A DNA stretch of 64,000 nucleotides, taken from Daucus carota subsp. sativus (Eukaryota; Streptophyta; Magnoliopsida; Apiales; Apiaceae). Every line of letters starts with the position of its first letter. The stretch's first letter is position 1. Location of the stretch: NCBI RefSeq assembly GCF_001625215.2, contig NC_030389.2:44071454-44135453 (forward strand), in the 5' to 3' direction. The position numbers were made by a program, and so were the translations under genes. Shown piece after piece: positions 54,745 to 64,000 of this stretch. Below the pieces are notes generated by a model. That model ran no database searches, was not told the DNA's origin, and saw only the letters and a program-made list of their open reading frames with translations.

Positions 54745-57700
54745 TTAGTTGCCGCAGCATGTAGCTTGGTTTCCTTCTTGAAGTTTCTGCCATAGGCAAA
54801 GCAGCTCTCGGGGTGCTTGATAGTGTGCAATAACGTAACCATCCTTGCAACCCACATTAATGATCCTTTCTTCCTTCACATATGTAACTTGTAGTCCTTG
54901 CTTCTTCATATCTGCAATCCAGATGCCCATTGCAACATCTTCTAGCCTGAACATCTGCGGCAGATTATTAAGTTTATTACACTTTTAGATACATACGAGT
55001 AAGTTGTGACCTGATAACTTAGTAATACTATATTAAAGGGAAAGGTCGTATAAGGTCGAAAACGAATTCAAATAACAAGCATAATATCATACCTTTAGCC
55101 GACCTCTTTTGTGCCTTCTATAAATTGTTGTTGCTATGTCACTTGACACAACATAACCAGGACCATGTGCCCAAGGCGGGTAAGTTTCTGCAGGCCATTC
55201 CTTCATAAATAAACAGAGATGAAGTTAGACATAATATATGTAAATGCAAACTTGTGATTAATGAGACGAGGATAAGTAAGGAAAACCGGAAAAAGGTATG
55301 CAGTCCAAAGCTTAAATAGTTCTATTTGTTCTTTTTTGCCCTTATACTATCCGTTTCTGGAACATGCAAGTAAATGTCAAAATCCAACAGACAACTAATA
55401 ATAATTCAGACACCCTAAATCTGTAAATTAAGCAGAAATGTATTAATATTTGCTCATGCGAAAACCACATTCTGTATAAAACACATGATATAGCTGAAAA
55501 ATCTTTTTCAATACACATTGTAAGAAGTTGGATAGAAGATGGATCTATAATATCTCATTGTACAGTTATTTTAAAAATTATTGACTAAAGCAATCACAGT
55601 TTGATATAAAGCTCTAATGCGTAAACATGTGATCGGCTTCTTACGATGGTGAGATAAGTAAAGCTCAAAGTCCTACAACCATACTGAAAATGTTTTCATT
55701 AAAGTTGACCATAAAAAATAATTTCAAATAAAAGATATCAAAACTTTTAGAACAGAAGTCAGGCACTACTTCCAAAAAAATCATTTCACTTTTTTATTTT
55801 TCTCCCCCAATTTTATCCACAGTACATTCAGAACCTAAAATAATGATTAGTTGGAGAAACAGAAATACCTCAGGGCTAATATACCACTTGCTATCATGAC
55901 TCCTATGAGGTCGAGAATCTGAATTTATGAGACCGTAAAGCAGACCACGATTCACATTGAGCTTATATAAAGAATTCATCACTTCATCAACTCGAACAAA
56001 TGCATCATCATCTGTTTTCATGATATACTTAGCTGAAACAACCTGTGTCTGTTAAAGAAACCAAGTCAAGAATTCTGGCCTCAACTCTCTATGAATAAGC
56101 TTAGTACAGAATGTACCCCGTAGATGCATATAGCTATTGTCTTCCAAGTAATGAGGCTGTAGTAGTCAACGAAAGGCATAAGTTGTATATCACCATATGT
56201 TCGTGCCTCATCCCAGAGCTCCTTGTTCACCATCTGATTCTTATGCTATAAGTAAAATCACAGGATTCAGTTCGATATAATTATGCAGGTATACATAGTA
56301 AAAGAAGCTAACATAACAAGTCTAAAGACAATGAGAACAAGATGCAAGTAAGAAAACATATAGGATCACACAAGCTCAGATTCTCCTATTAAACATTTGA
56401 TTGATAATACTAATACATAATACCTAGCTTCGCAAAGAATTTTCTAAGAAGATAATCAAGGAGACCAGCTACATCTTTTTCCGCACAGTTAAAAAAGAAT
56501 ATGGTTTTGGATTCTGACAGTATGCAAAGCCCAACTTCTAATATATAGTAAAAAGTCCACATGTACTCACCAAGCCGACAAAAAAGCGCACTGCAACTTT
56601 TCCTGACCTAACAGCAGCATATTGCATCCATGTTCTACGGACAGCCATCCGCCGCTTGAAGTTGTTAGCAGTAGAGAATACACCAACAAAAAGATCCAAC
56701 TGTTTATGAGGAGGAAATGGAGATGATTTAAGTGCATCCAAGTCAACAATATGTTCTACTTCCTCTGAAGTGGGTAAACCACTGGCAACTACAGAAGCTA
56801 ATATGAAGTCTCCCGAAATTTTAACGTCAGTGACAAGCCATGGCTCCAGAGTCTGCAAATGACATACATCAAATTTATTAGCTCTAATTCATAAATTTAA
56901 GAGATGTTAAAAGACTTTCGAGATGAACAGAGATTACCTCACGAAAAGCAAAGGATGTTATGTGCTTCCCATCAACAGTCATTTGGATTCCTTCTGATCC
57001 CACTCTAAGTGTTGCAACAGATAGATAATTTTGTTTAAAAGGAAAATATTGTCTTCCTGTAGATCTTTCCGGACTGAGGGAAACATTTCTTGACTGATTT
57101 GTATGCTTCCCATTAATGGAAACCCGACTAACATCCTTACCCACCGACTCATTACACTGGTCCAGTTCATCAACTGAAATTAAAATTATGTACGGTTATC
57201 TAACAAGAAAATTAGCATCAAAGATTCAAAGTAATATTAAATAAATAGCAACATATTTAATGTTGAAGAGTGTTCTCTTATAACACTAATCTGTGCCACT
57301 GCAGAACTTGCTACTGAAGTGAAACATACACCGATGATATATTGTCTGGACGTATGGTGCAGAACAACAAAAAGGAATGTTGACATCGCCAACCTTTCTT
57401 AATTTTTTCAGGAGTTGGAGATGGACAACGCTCCTCTTCACCCCATTCATGAGCAACTGTCCATGTGTTTTGGACAATTACAGGCCCCTCAGTTATTTTA
57501 TCACCCAGAAGCCTCACATTGTAGTGCACTATTATAGGTGGATGTGGCTCTCCGGGCAGTGTTTCCCCCTTTAAATCTATTCGAAAATCACCAAGAAGAT
57601 AACCCGGGATGCCAATTATTGTAATAGAAGAGCCTTGGGTCAAGCCACAAGGAATCTGTAGCTCAAAACCAGTACTATCTAATCCTGTGGTATTCATCTT

Positions 57701-58174
57701 ACTGAGGAATTGAGGACATTGTTTTTCCTTTTCTCTTAGCCCTGACCTTTTGTTTCTATTAACTTTTTCCGCTTCCACTGAAGACATAACATTGTTCCAT
57801 GCAGTGCCAGCTTCCTTGATGGCCTCTGCAGCATTTGGCAGAGCTTGCTCATGGCCGATCAAGTATTTGAGAAGGTTCCATGTGTTCAGAGCTTCTTGTT
57901 CTTCTCTGGACATGTTCCGAGGAATAAAGAGATTCAAGACAACGGTCTCTGCCAATATCAACTTAGTGTCATTTCTTGGATGCCGTACACCCGGCAGAGC
58001 TCTGGCATCCATCCAATCAAGAGGATTCGTTGTATTGAAGAACAAGGGGTTGGCATGATACTTTTCCATAACAGGGCTTTTCATGACAAAGCACCCCAGA
58101 ACCAATAGCATCAAAACAGATGCAGAAAAGACACTCCTGTGAAGTTTCTTCATTTCAACTTTACACAAATGCAC
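54745..58174 (-). CDS. GT31 galactosyltransferase with galectin domain (GALT2-6 type), 7 exons, ~641 aa
   Basis: Golgi type II enzyme of the group that adds the first galactose to hydroxyproline of arabinogalactan proteins. Exons (minus): 57394-58174, 56938-57173, 56571-56852, 56117-56245, 55869-56048, 55093-55200, 54745-54954; all GT-AG and in frame. A signal anchor occupies about residues 13-32 ([16 protein letters not shown]). The galectin-like lectin domain spans about 165-365 ([32 protein letters not shown]). The galactosyltransferase domain follows ([33 protein letters not shown] with the metal-binding DDD near 489-491; EDVAMGIWI near the end). Met 1 and Met 8 (MKKLHRS) are both possible starts; MKKLHRS fits the family better, giving 634 residues. 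Which GALT it corresponds to is not certain. Confidence 0.9.
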
Positions 58175-58749
58175 ATCAGAACTTTCACAGTCTGAAACAT
58201 GTAGACCTTTCCAATGTTCTGCATAGTTTAGTACTTATCTTCAGAGCAACTAATGAAGATAAATCAGATACGAACAAGATAAAAACTACGCAAAGCTTTC
58301 CACTTAAATAGCACCTATCAACAAGTGCATTGGGCAAAAAGTTCTCTCCATTCTTCACTATATCTAACGATTAAAATCTTATATTTAGACTTTTGAGACA
58401 AGCCACTAGTTGTATTTGGTAAACATGACCTTCGGTAAAACTCCAAAATCATATTGTTCCAAGATAGAACTTAATTCGGACCTTTAAACTGTCATTTATA
58501 ACGAAAATTGACAATTTATAAAGATCAGGACACAAAATTCAATTTCAGATACAAATCCTTCTTGTAAAGCTCCACAATTCTTTACAATCTATACAATTAC
58601 TACACATATATAGTACAAATAGAACCAGATGAGTACAATGCTGAAGAAATAACAAGGCTCAAAGTATGCAAACTTTAAACCCTATATTCCAAGTATAAAC
58701 ACTCTATAAAATATAAATATTACTCAGCATCCACAACCTAAATGAAACA

Positions 58750-58938
58750 TTCTCTCTCTCGCTCTCTCCCTCCCTCCCTCTCTCTGTCTCCCTATCTCTC
58801 TGCCTCTCTCTCCCTCCCTCTCCCTCTCTCTGTCTCCTTCTCTCTCTCTCCCTCTCCCTCTCTCCCTACCTTCCTCTTTCCCTCTCCCTCCCTCTCTCTC
58901 TCCCTACCCCCCTCTCCCCCTCTCTCTCACTCTCTCCC
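58750..58938. repeat. Imperfect (CT)n / CCCT pyrimidine tract
   Basis: Nearly 190 bases of C and T only, upstream of the galactosyltransferase. On that gene's sense strand it is a GA-rich promoter or leader. The 74-codon Ser/Leu/Pro frame across it is an artefact of the repeat. Confidence 0.85.
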
Positions 58939-59377
58939 ACACACAAGTGCAAGTAAAGGAAACTGAAGCGATTACAAACACTGCAATTGAGTAACTAAAA
59001 ACTGAAACTCTGAAAACATAAACACACATGATTCATGAATCAAAAAAATACATACCATATCAGAAAACGAGCACCTCCGAGTCTGACCATGCACCACAAC
59101 GATAATTATAAAAAAGTGCGGGAGACAGACAGACAGACGGGATAACTATAAACGCGGCAACAGTAAATTTCAAGTGTGTGTCTTCACACACAGTGAAAAA
59201 AGCAAAGTAAAAGCGAAAGAAAGAGAGAGAGAAAAGTAAAAGGGGTGTTTGAGAGCACGACTAGTGTACGTGATCGAGATCGTTCACGTGGTGATACGAG
59301 GATTCGAACGTGTGTCGAGCAGCTGGGGTTTTTGACATTGTTGTGCTTTCGGTTTCGTGTGTTGGGTGCGTTAAATA

Positions 59378-60002
59378 CAGGGCTGTTCACGAACCGAGCC
59401 GAGCCGAGTTTTGACCGAGTCGAGCCGAACTTTAAATTTTTTCTTATCGAACCGAGTCGAGCCGAGCTTTCTTATCGAACAAAAAAGTGTGTTCAAGCTC
59501 GAGCTCGATAACTAACGAGCCGAACACGAGCTTGTTCACGAACAAATACGAGCCGAGTCGAGTCGAGCCGAGCCGAGCCGAGCCAGAGAAAAATAAGGCC
59601 AAACCGCTACTTTACTCTTAAAATAGCAAGCCAAATAAAATTTTTAGTATGTTTTGATGGTACCATATTATAGTTGATATTCTCATGATCGATTTGATAT
59701 ATTATATGTTGAATTCGGCGTTCAATAACATATATATATTACGAAATTATTATGAAAATATTGCTTTTTTTCGAGCTTTAACGAGCCGAGCTCGAGCCGA
59801 ACGAGTTCGAGCCGAGCTCGAGCCGAGCTCGAGCCGAGCTCGAGCCGAACATACTAAAAGCTCGGCTCGAGCTCGTTTTCTTAACGAACAATTTTTTGTG
59901 TTCGAGCTCGAGCTCGTTAACTTAACGAGCCGAGCCGAACGAGCTCTTAACGAGCCGAGCTCGAGCTTGTTCGCGAACAGCTCGGTTCGTTAAACAGCCC
60001 TA
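59378..60002. mobile_element. hAT-like element built of GAGCCGAGC palindromes, 625 bp
   Basis: Perfect 8-bp target duplication GTTAAATA (59370-59377 and 60003-60010). Inverted ends CAGGGCTGTTCACGAACCGA and TCGTTAAACAGCCCTA. Arms consist of repeated GAGCCGAGC and GAGCTCGAGC words, with a run of GAGCTCGAGCC units at 59812-59850, around an AT-rich centre (59600-59770). No transposase. Similar design to 47773-48280 but different sequence. Confidence 0.8.
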
Positions 60003-60010
60003 GTTAAATA

Positions 60011-61515
60011 TGGAGATTAGGGATTCGAGAATTGAAAATCAAAATGTATTAGGTGTTGACTGTTGACTTCGTGATGGTGTGGCGAACATGGGTGGCATAC
60101 GTGTTTGTCACGGAGCAGTTCTTTAACCTTTATGAAATTTCACTTGAAAAAGTGACTCGAAAATGATCCGAAAATCTGGATTTTTTTTTTGTCATAGTAG
60201 TTTGGACCCGTTTGGTTGAACTTGTGGTTGGTAATTTTAATTTATTAATAATTTATGAGTAATTAAAAATATAATAATAATAATAGAAATGATTTATGAG
60301 TTATTTATGACTTAGGAATAATTTTTATCGAAAAAAATTTCATAAAAGTTTATTCACTGAAAAAATAACTCAAACCAACTTCTGACTTTAATCTGACTTG
60401 ACTTATTACACAAATAGACATTTTTCAAATTAAAATCAGAGATGATTTAAAACCAGGCAAACAGATTCCTAAATTAACTCATCATTTCTTTTCGAGTCTC
60501 AAATAATGATTAATTTTGAATGGAACATGTTATTTGTGACTCGATATTTTTTTGAGCTTATTTTTTCAATGTTCAGCTGATAAATTCAAATTTGGACCAA
60601 AACAATTATTAGTATTGGGCTATTGGCCCATTTATCTTGAGATCTCAAAAGGCAGAAACTCTACACTTCTTTTATCACGCGGGCCTGTGTGAGATAAGAA
60701 ACTGGGCTCATTGACAATCAATGAGGCTTATCTTTTTCATATCTTTAAAAATCTGATTTCATGGGATGACAAAATCACGTTCAAATCGAATCACTGGGCA
60801 TTTAATTCGGATTATAACGTTTACTAGCAAATAAATAATCTTGTTGCGTACTTGTGGCGAGCTTGTATATTGTCAAATTGTTTGATTACGAAAATAAACT
60901 TACGTGTGATTTAAGTTACTCCCTCCGTCCCCTTTTACATGTCTATTTTATTTTTCGAGGAGTCAAATTGACCAATTTTTGACTAAACATTACAGATTAT
61001 CTATTCATTATTTCTAAAATCTGAAAGTTGCATGTTAAAATAGATTAAATATACTTTCTAATGGTATAATTTTCATTATTTTTCTCAATCATCTGATAAT
61101 GTAAATTTTAGTCAAAATATAATCAATTTGACCGGTCAAAAGTCAAAATGGACATGTAAAAGCGGATGGAGGGAGTATTAATTTAAACCAGATTTGTCAC
61201 GATAACTTTATTGTAGGCATTTTTCCAATAACAATTGGAAAATAAAATAAAATACAAACTTGAATTTTGTACTAAGAAGCGGAAGAATGAGGTTTTATTG
61301 ATTCTATTCATTCTCCTAATACGAGAATCGAATTCTCAAACTCCTTTTCGAAGAACATATATTCGAGATTACAACTTACAATCGAAGAGATAGTACTGCT
61401 TGGATGTAAGATGTAAGTAAGAGTGGTGTGTTTTGATTGTCCCCGAAAAATAACGAGGGGATGTCATATTTACACACATTAATTGTAATTTTATAATCTA
61501 ATAGTTATAACTAAA
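60011..61515. other. Spacer upstream of galactosyltransferase and downstream of RNase
   Basis: No gene seen. Contains a Stowaway MITE (60919-61175). The remainder is AT-rich with short inverted words. Confidence 0.5.
60919..61175. mobile_element. Stowaway MITE, 257 bp
   Basis: TA target duplication (60917-60918, 61176-61177). Inverted ends CTCCCTCCGTCCCCTTTTAC and GTAAAAGCGGATGGAGGGAG. Classic Stowaway terminal motif CTCCCTCCGT. Confidence 0.88.
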
Positions 61516-62799
61516 TTAACTTGCTGCAAGTGAGGATCCTGAGAAAGAAGGGAAGGCAATTTCACTACCACATTTTCCATAAGGAAAAACAGGGCACTCA
61601 ATGAAGTGAAGCGCGGATTTATCAACACACATGTAAATTTGATAGAGCTGATATTGCTTAAATACATCTTTGTTGCAGTCGATCCATGGTGTAAACCCCG
61701 TTGCTTCTTTGATCGCTCCTTTGATCTCGTTTAATGTGTAATACTTCCCGTCCGTCGGTGTAATACCTAGATAAACAGTAGCTCGGTCATTACTGGAAAA
61801 AGCGTTTTTCGTTTAATCAAGTGCAAGTTTGGCAAACACCACTTCTGACTCTTTTGATAAAAAGCCGGCTTCTACTTCTCTTTTTGATAGAAGCATTTAT
61901 AAAAAGCTGGAAATGCTGGCTTTTGGTTCAGGACTTTTTTTTTTTTACCAAACAGTTTAATCACTTATAAGTTTTAATTTACTTCTCGGTTCTTGTCCAC
62001 TTCTTTACATTAACCGAGAAATACTTTTTTTAGATTTATTCAAACGACCCCCAAGTTTTTCTACTTATAAGTCCAAAACATGTTCAAAGTTACGTTTAGC
62101 TATTTTCCGACTTATAAGTCGGAAAAAGTCTACAAGACGGGTTCTGGATTCGAGTTACCTGCAGCTACGAGGGATTGGAGGGTATTGGCTTTCTCCTTGA
62201 GTAGCAGAGCATGAGCAAAATACGAGTGCTGATCTAGGTAGGATTCGCAACAAGTCCCGTGCTTATCCCATTCGTGTCCCCAGAACGTCAATCCGAAAGC
62301 ACTGGGGCAAGCTAGCGTTGGCCAGTTCTCCAGCAAGCTGCTCGTCAGATCTACCACCTAATTAAAATTCACAATTTGCAGAACTTAAAACAAAAGCCGA
62401 TTATAATTTCACGGTTTCAACTTATAAGTTACTTGTAAGCTAAGCCAAACGATGTCAATTATTAGTTTTGTACATACCTGAGAATAATCGAAAGTGTTGT
62501 TTGAATCACATTCAGTAGGGTACGAGCCATCTTTGTTATTAGGCCAAAGGCCGTGAATACCAAAATCCTCCTGTGGCTTCCCTGTGATCGGATAACAGCA
62601 GGCTTTCGTTGTATCGCAATAAGATGCCGGCCACTGCAAATTCAACAACATACGTAAGATGATAAAAAAATACCATACCAGTGCACAAGAATCCCGCATC
62701 AGTACTGACCTGTTGGACGAAATAGTAGAAGTCAAAGTCTTTCGAGACGACACTCAAGACCATGAAACATTGCAGAACCAGAAGCTTCAACAACTTCAT
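61516..62799 (-). CDS. S-like ribonuclease T2, 4 exons, 231 aa
   Basis: Secreted RNA-cleaving enzyme of the RNase T2 family. Exons (minus): 62710-62799, 62478-62633, 62159-62357, 61516-61766; all GT-AG. Signal peptide MKLLKLLVLQCFMVLSVVS, then DFDFYYFVQQWP typical of the mature start. Conserved site I is GIHGLWPNN (His 57) and site II is WGHEWDKHGTC (His 110, Glu 111, His 115), so the catalytic residues are present. The Cys pattern (SYCDTTKACC; ACPSAF; CNKD; ECPVFPYGKC) fits an extracellular S-like RNase such as RNase LE or RNS1, known to be induced by phosphate starvation and wounding. Intron 3 carries a dispersed repeat (61815-62060). A paralogue follows at 63469. Confidence 0.92.
61815..62060. 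repeat. Dispersed GCTTCTG-rich repeat, copy 3, in RNase intron 3
   Basis: Shares AAAAAGCTGGAAATGCTGGC, CACTTATAAG and the terminal TTCAAACGACCCC with the copies at 30075 and 31796. Lies entirely within the 392-bp intron and accounts for most of its length. Confidence 0.55.
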
Positions 62800-62879
62800 C
62801 TTTGTTTCTTTTGTTTGATTTCAGAGTTAGCTAGATATAGTGGTTGTTTGAGAAATAAATATACAGAGGAAGGGTAGAT

Positions 62880-63468
62880 AGAGAGGAGAAAAAGCCAAGT
62901 ATATTCTTCAAACAATACCTTGTTATCTTGTTTATTATTTGATTATGATGTTTATGCACATCCATACAAGTGGAAGCCCACGTGTTCATTTTCTATTGGT
63001 AGTTGAGTCCGTTATTACAACTTTTCAACATTGGTTTTAGGAAAATACATGTTCCTCCAATGTAATTGGATGTCAGGGTAGCTTTCTTTGCCATCTCTCT
63101 TATTATATACGGTACAGGTCATTTTGTCATGTTCTGTTTATTTATTCTTAATATATTATCGAGTCGAGTACGAACGGATAGCCCGGATTAATCCTCCGTT
63201 GTTCTGAGTTGCTCAGAAATATTGAAATAAATACTTATTTGTAAAGTATATAAGTCTAAATTATCAAAAATATAATATTGTGTCTGGTTTTTGATTCGCG
63301 TTTTTTCGGAGGAGTGTTTGTGATTTATTAGAACAAATACTAATCCGGACATTGATGATTGAAGCATACTTGCTAGAAAAAACTTTTTCATTTATTCGCC
63401 GCTTTCAAATATTGTTCCTTCAGATTATTATTAGAAACAATGGGTACATTATGGATCAGTGTGAGTAA
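62880..63468. other. Spacer between the two RNase genes
   Basis: 589 bp containing the promoter of the RNase at 61516-62799 and the 3' flank of the next one. Nothing else recognised; the 67-codon frame at 63188-63391 has no family match. Confidence 0.5.
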
Positions 63469-64000
63469 TCAGAGTTCTTGATGTGCAGGCTTGATATGAG
63501 AGAAGGAAGGGAATTCGACTTGAGAAGTGCATGATCTTCCATGGGGAAGAAGAGGGCAGTTGATGAATTCTGAACCTGATGCTTCCACACACATGTACAC
63601 TTGGTAGAGCTGGTGGTACTTTCTCGATGCATCGACGTTACAGTCTATGTATGGAGTGTACCCTGTCGCTTCTTTGATCGCGTCTTTGATGCTCTCGAGG
63701 CTGTAATATTTTCCGTCTGCTGGTTTAATTCCTGAAATCGACACAAATTGTACTTCAATTTTTTGACTCTCAGATTTTTGGTGAAAAGACGTGTTACAGG
63801 ACACCCTAGCCTGTCAGGATTAACTCTCTGATTTTAAATATGACACTGTTTGATTTTAATCTGCTGGTTTGTGTACCTGCATTGTTCAAGGCTTGGAGGA
63901 GATTAGCTTTGTTTTTCAAGTCCAGAGCAGCTTTGAAATAAGAATGCTGATCAAGAAATGATTCGGAACAAGTGCCATGTTTGTCCCATTCGTGTCCCCA
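63469..64000 (-). CDS. S-like ribonuclease T2, second copy, 3' part (cut by window end)
   Basis: Two 3' exons are visible: 63877-64000 (incomplete at the window edge) and 63469-63731, joined by a GT-AG intron at the same position and phase as intron 3 of the neighbour. The visible part starts in site II (WGHEWDKHGTCSES, with His and Glu retained) and ends FPSFSHIKPAHQEL. It shares the YYSLESIKDAIKEATGYTP motif and the terminal Cys pattern with the gene at 61516-62799, on the same strand, so the two are a tandem pair. Signal peptide and site I lie outside the window. Confidence 0.88.

Noticed and set aside
58742-58966. Ser/Leu/Pro-rich 74-codon frame
   Set aside because: Entirely a translation of the CT microsatellite.

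Overview
The window is nuclear DNA of a flowering plant, most likely a eudicot. The evidence is AT-rich spacers, GT-AG introns, plant-only families (receptor-like proteins, Dof, MYB-CC and TPS-b terpene synthase genes), abundant miniature transposons and a plastid-type trnF relic. An asterid such as an Apiaceae is plausible, but the sequence alone does not settle it. No gene here suggests a bacterial or viral origin.

Region 1 (1-19.6 kb) is a cluster of leucine-rich-repeat receptor-like proteins (RLPs) with calmodulin-like genes. One tandem duplication explains its layout. A segment running from inside a calmodulin-like gene (near base 166) to inside an RLP gene (near base 17632) was copied. 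The result is two intact outer genes and, at the junction near 9455, a truncated RLP butted against a truncated calmodulin-like gene. Three RLPs look intact (2208-4844 minus, 11761-14439 minus, 16956-19595 plus). They lack kinases and would act at the plasma membrane through partner kinases. A non-autonomous Mutator-like element sits in one copy and a small hAT element in the other.

Region 2 (20-30 kb) holds a seven-exon TPS-b terpene synthase with an odd shortened first exon and two MITEs in its introns. After a repeat-rich spacer comes a cycling-Dof-type transcription factor.

Region 3 (34.6-40.5 kb) is the standout: a complete, apparently young Mutator-like transposon of 5,933 bp. It has 118-bp terminal inverted repeats differing at one base and a perfect 9-bp target duplication. 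Two convergent intact genes lie inside: a seven-exon transposase (1,229 residues by my splice model) and a small GRF zinc-finger protein with a C-terminal membrane helix. The layout parallels maize MuDR, but the second gene is not mudrB.

Region 4 (40.5-49.9 kb) has no gene I can support. It carries a plastid trnF fragment, LTR-element fossils, a SINE with an 18-bp target duplication and a GC-rich palindromic hAT-like element. Region 5 (49.9-64 kb) holds ordinary genes: a PHL8-like MYB-CC factor with a GC-AG intron, a RING-H2 ubiquitin ligase, a galectin-domain GT31 galactosyltransferase, and two neighbouring S-like T2 ribonucleases, the second cut by the window end. These genes do not form an obvious pathway.
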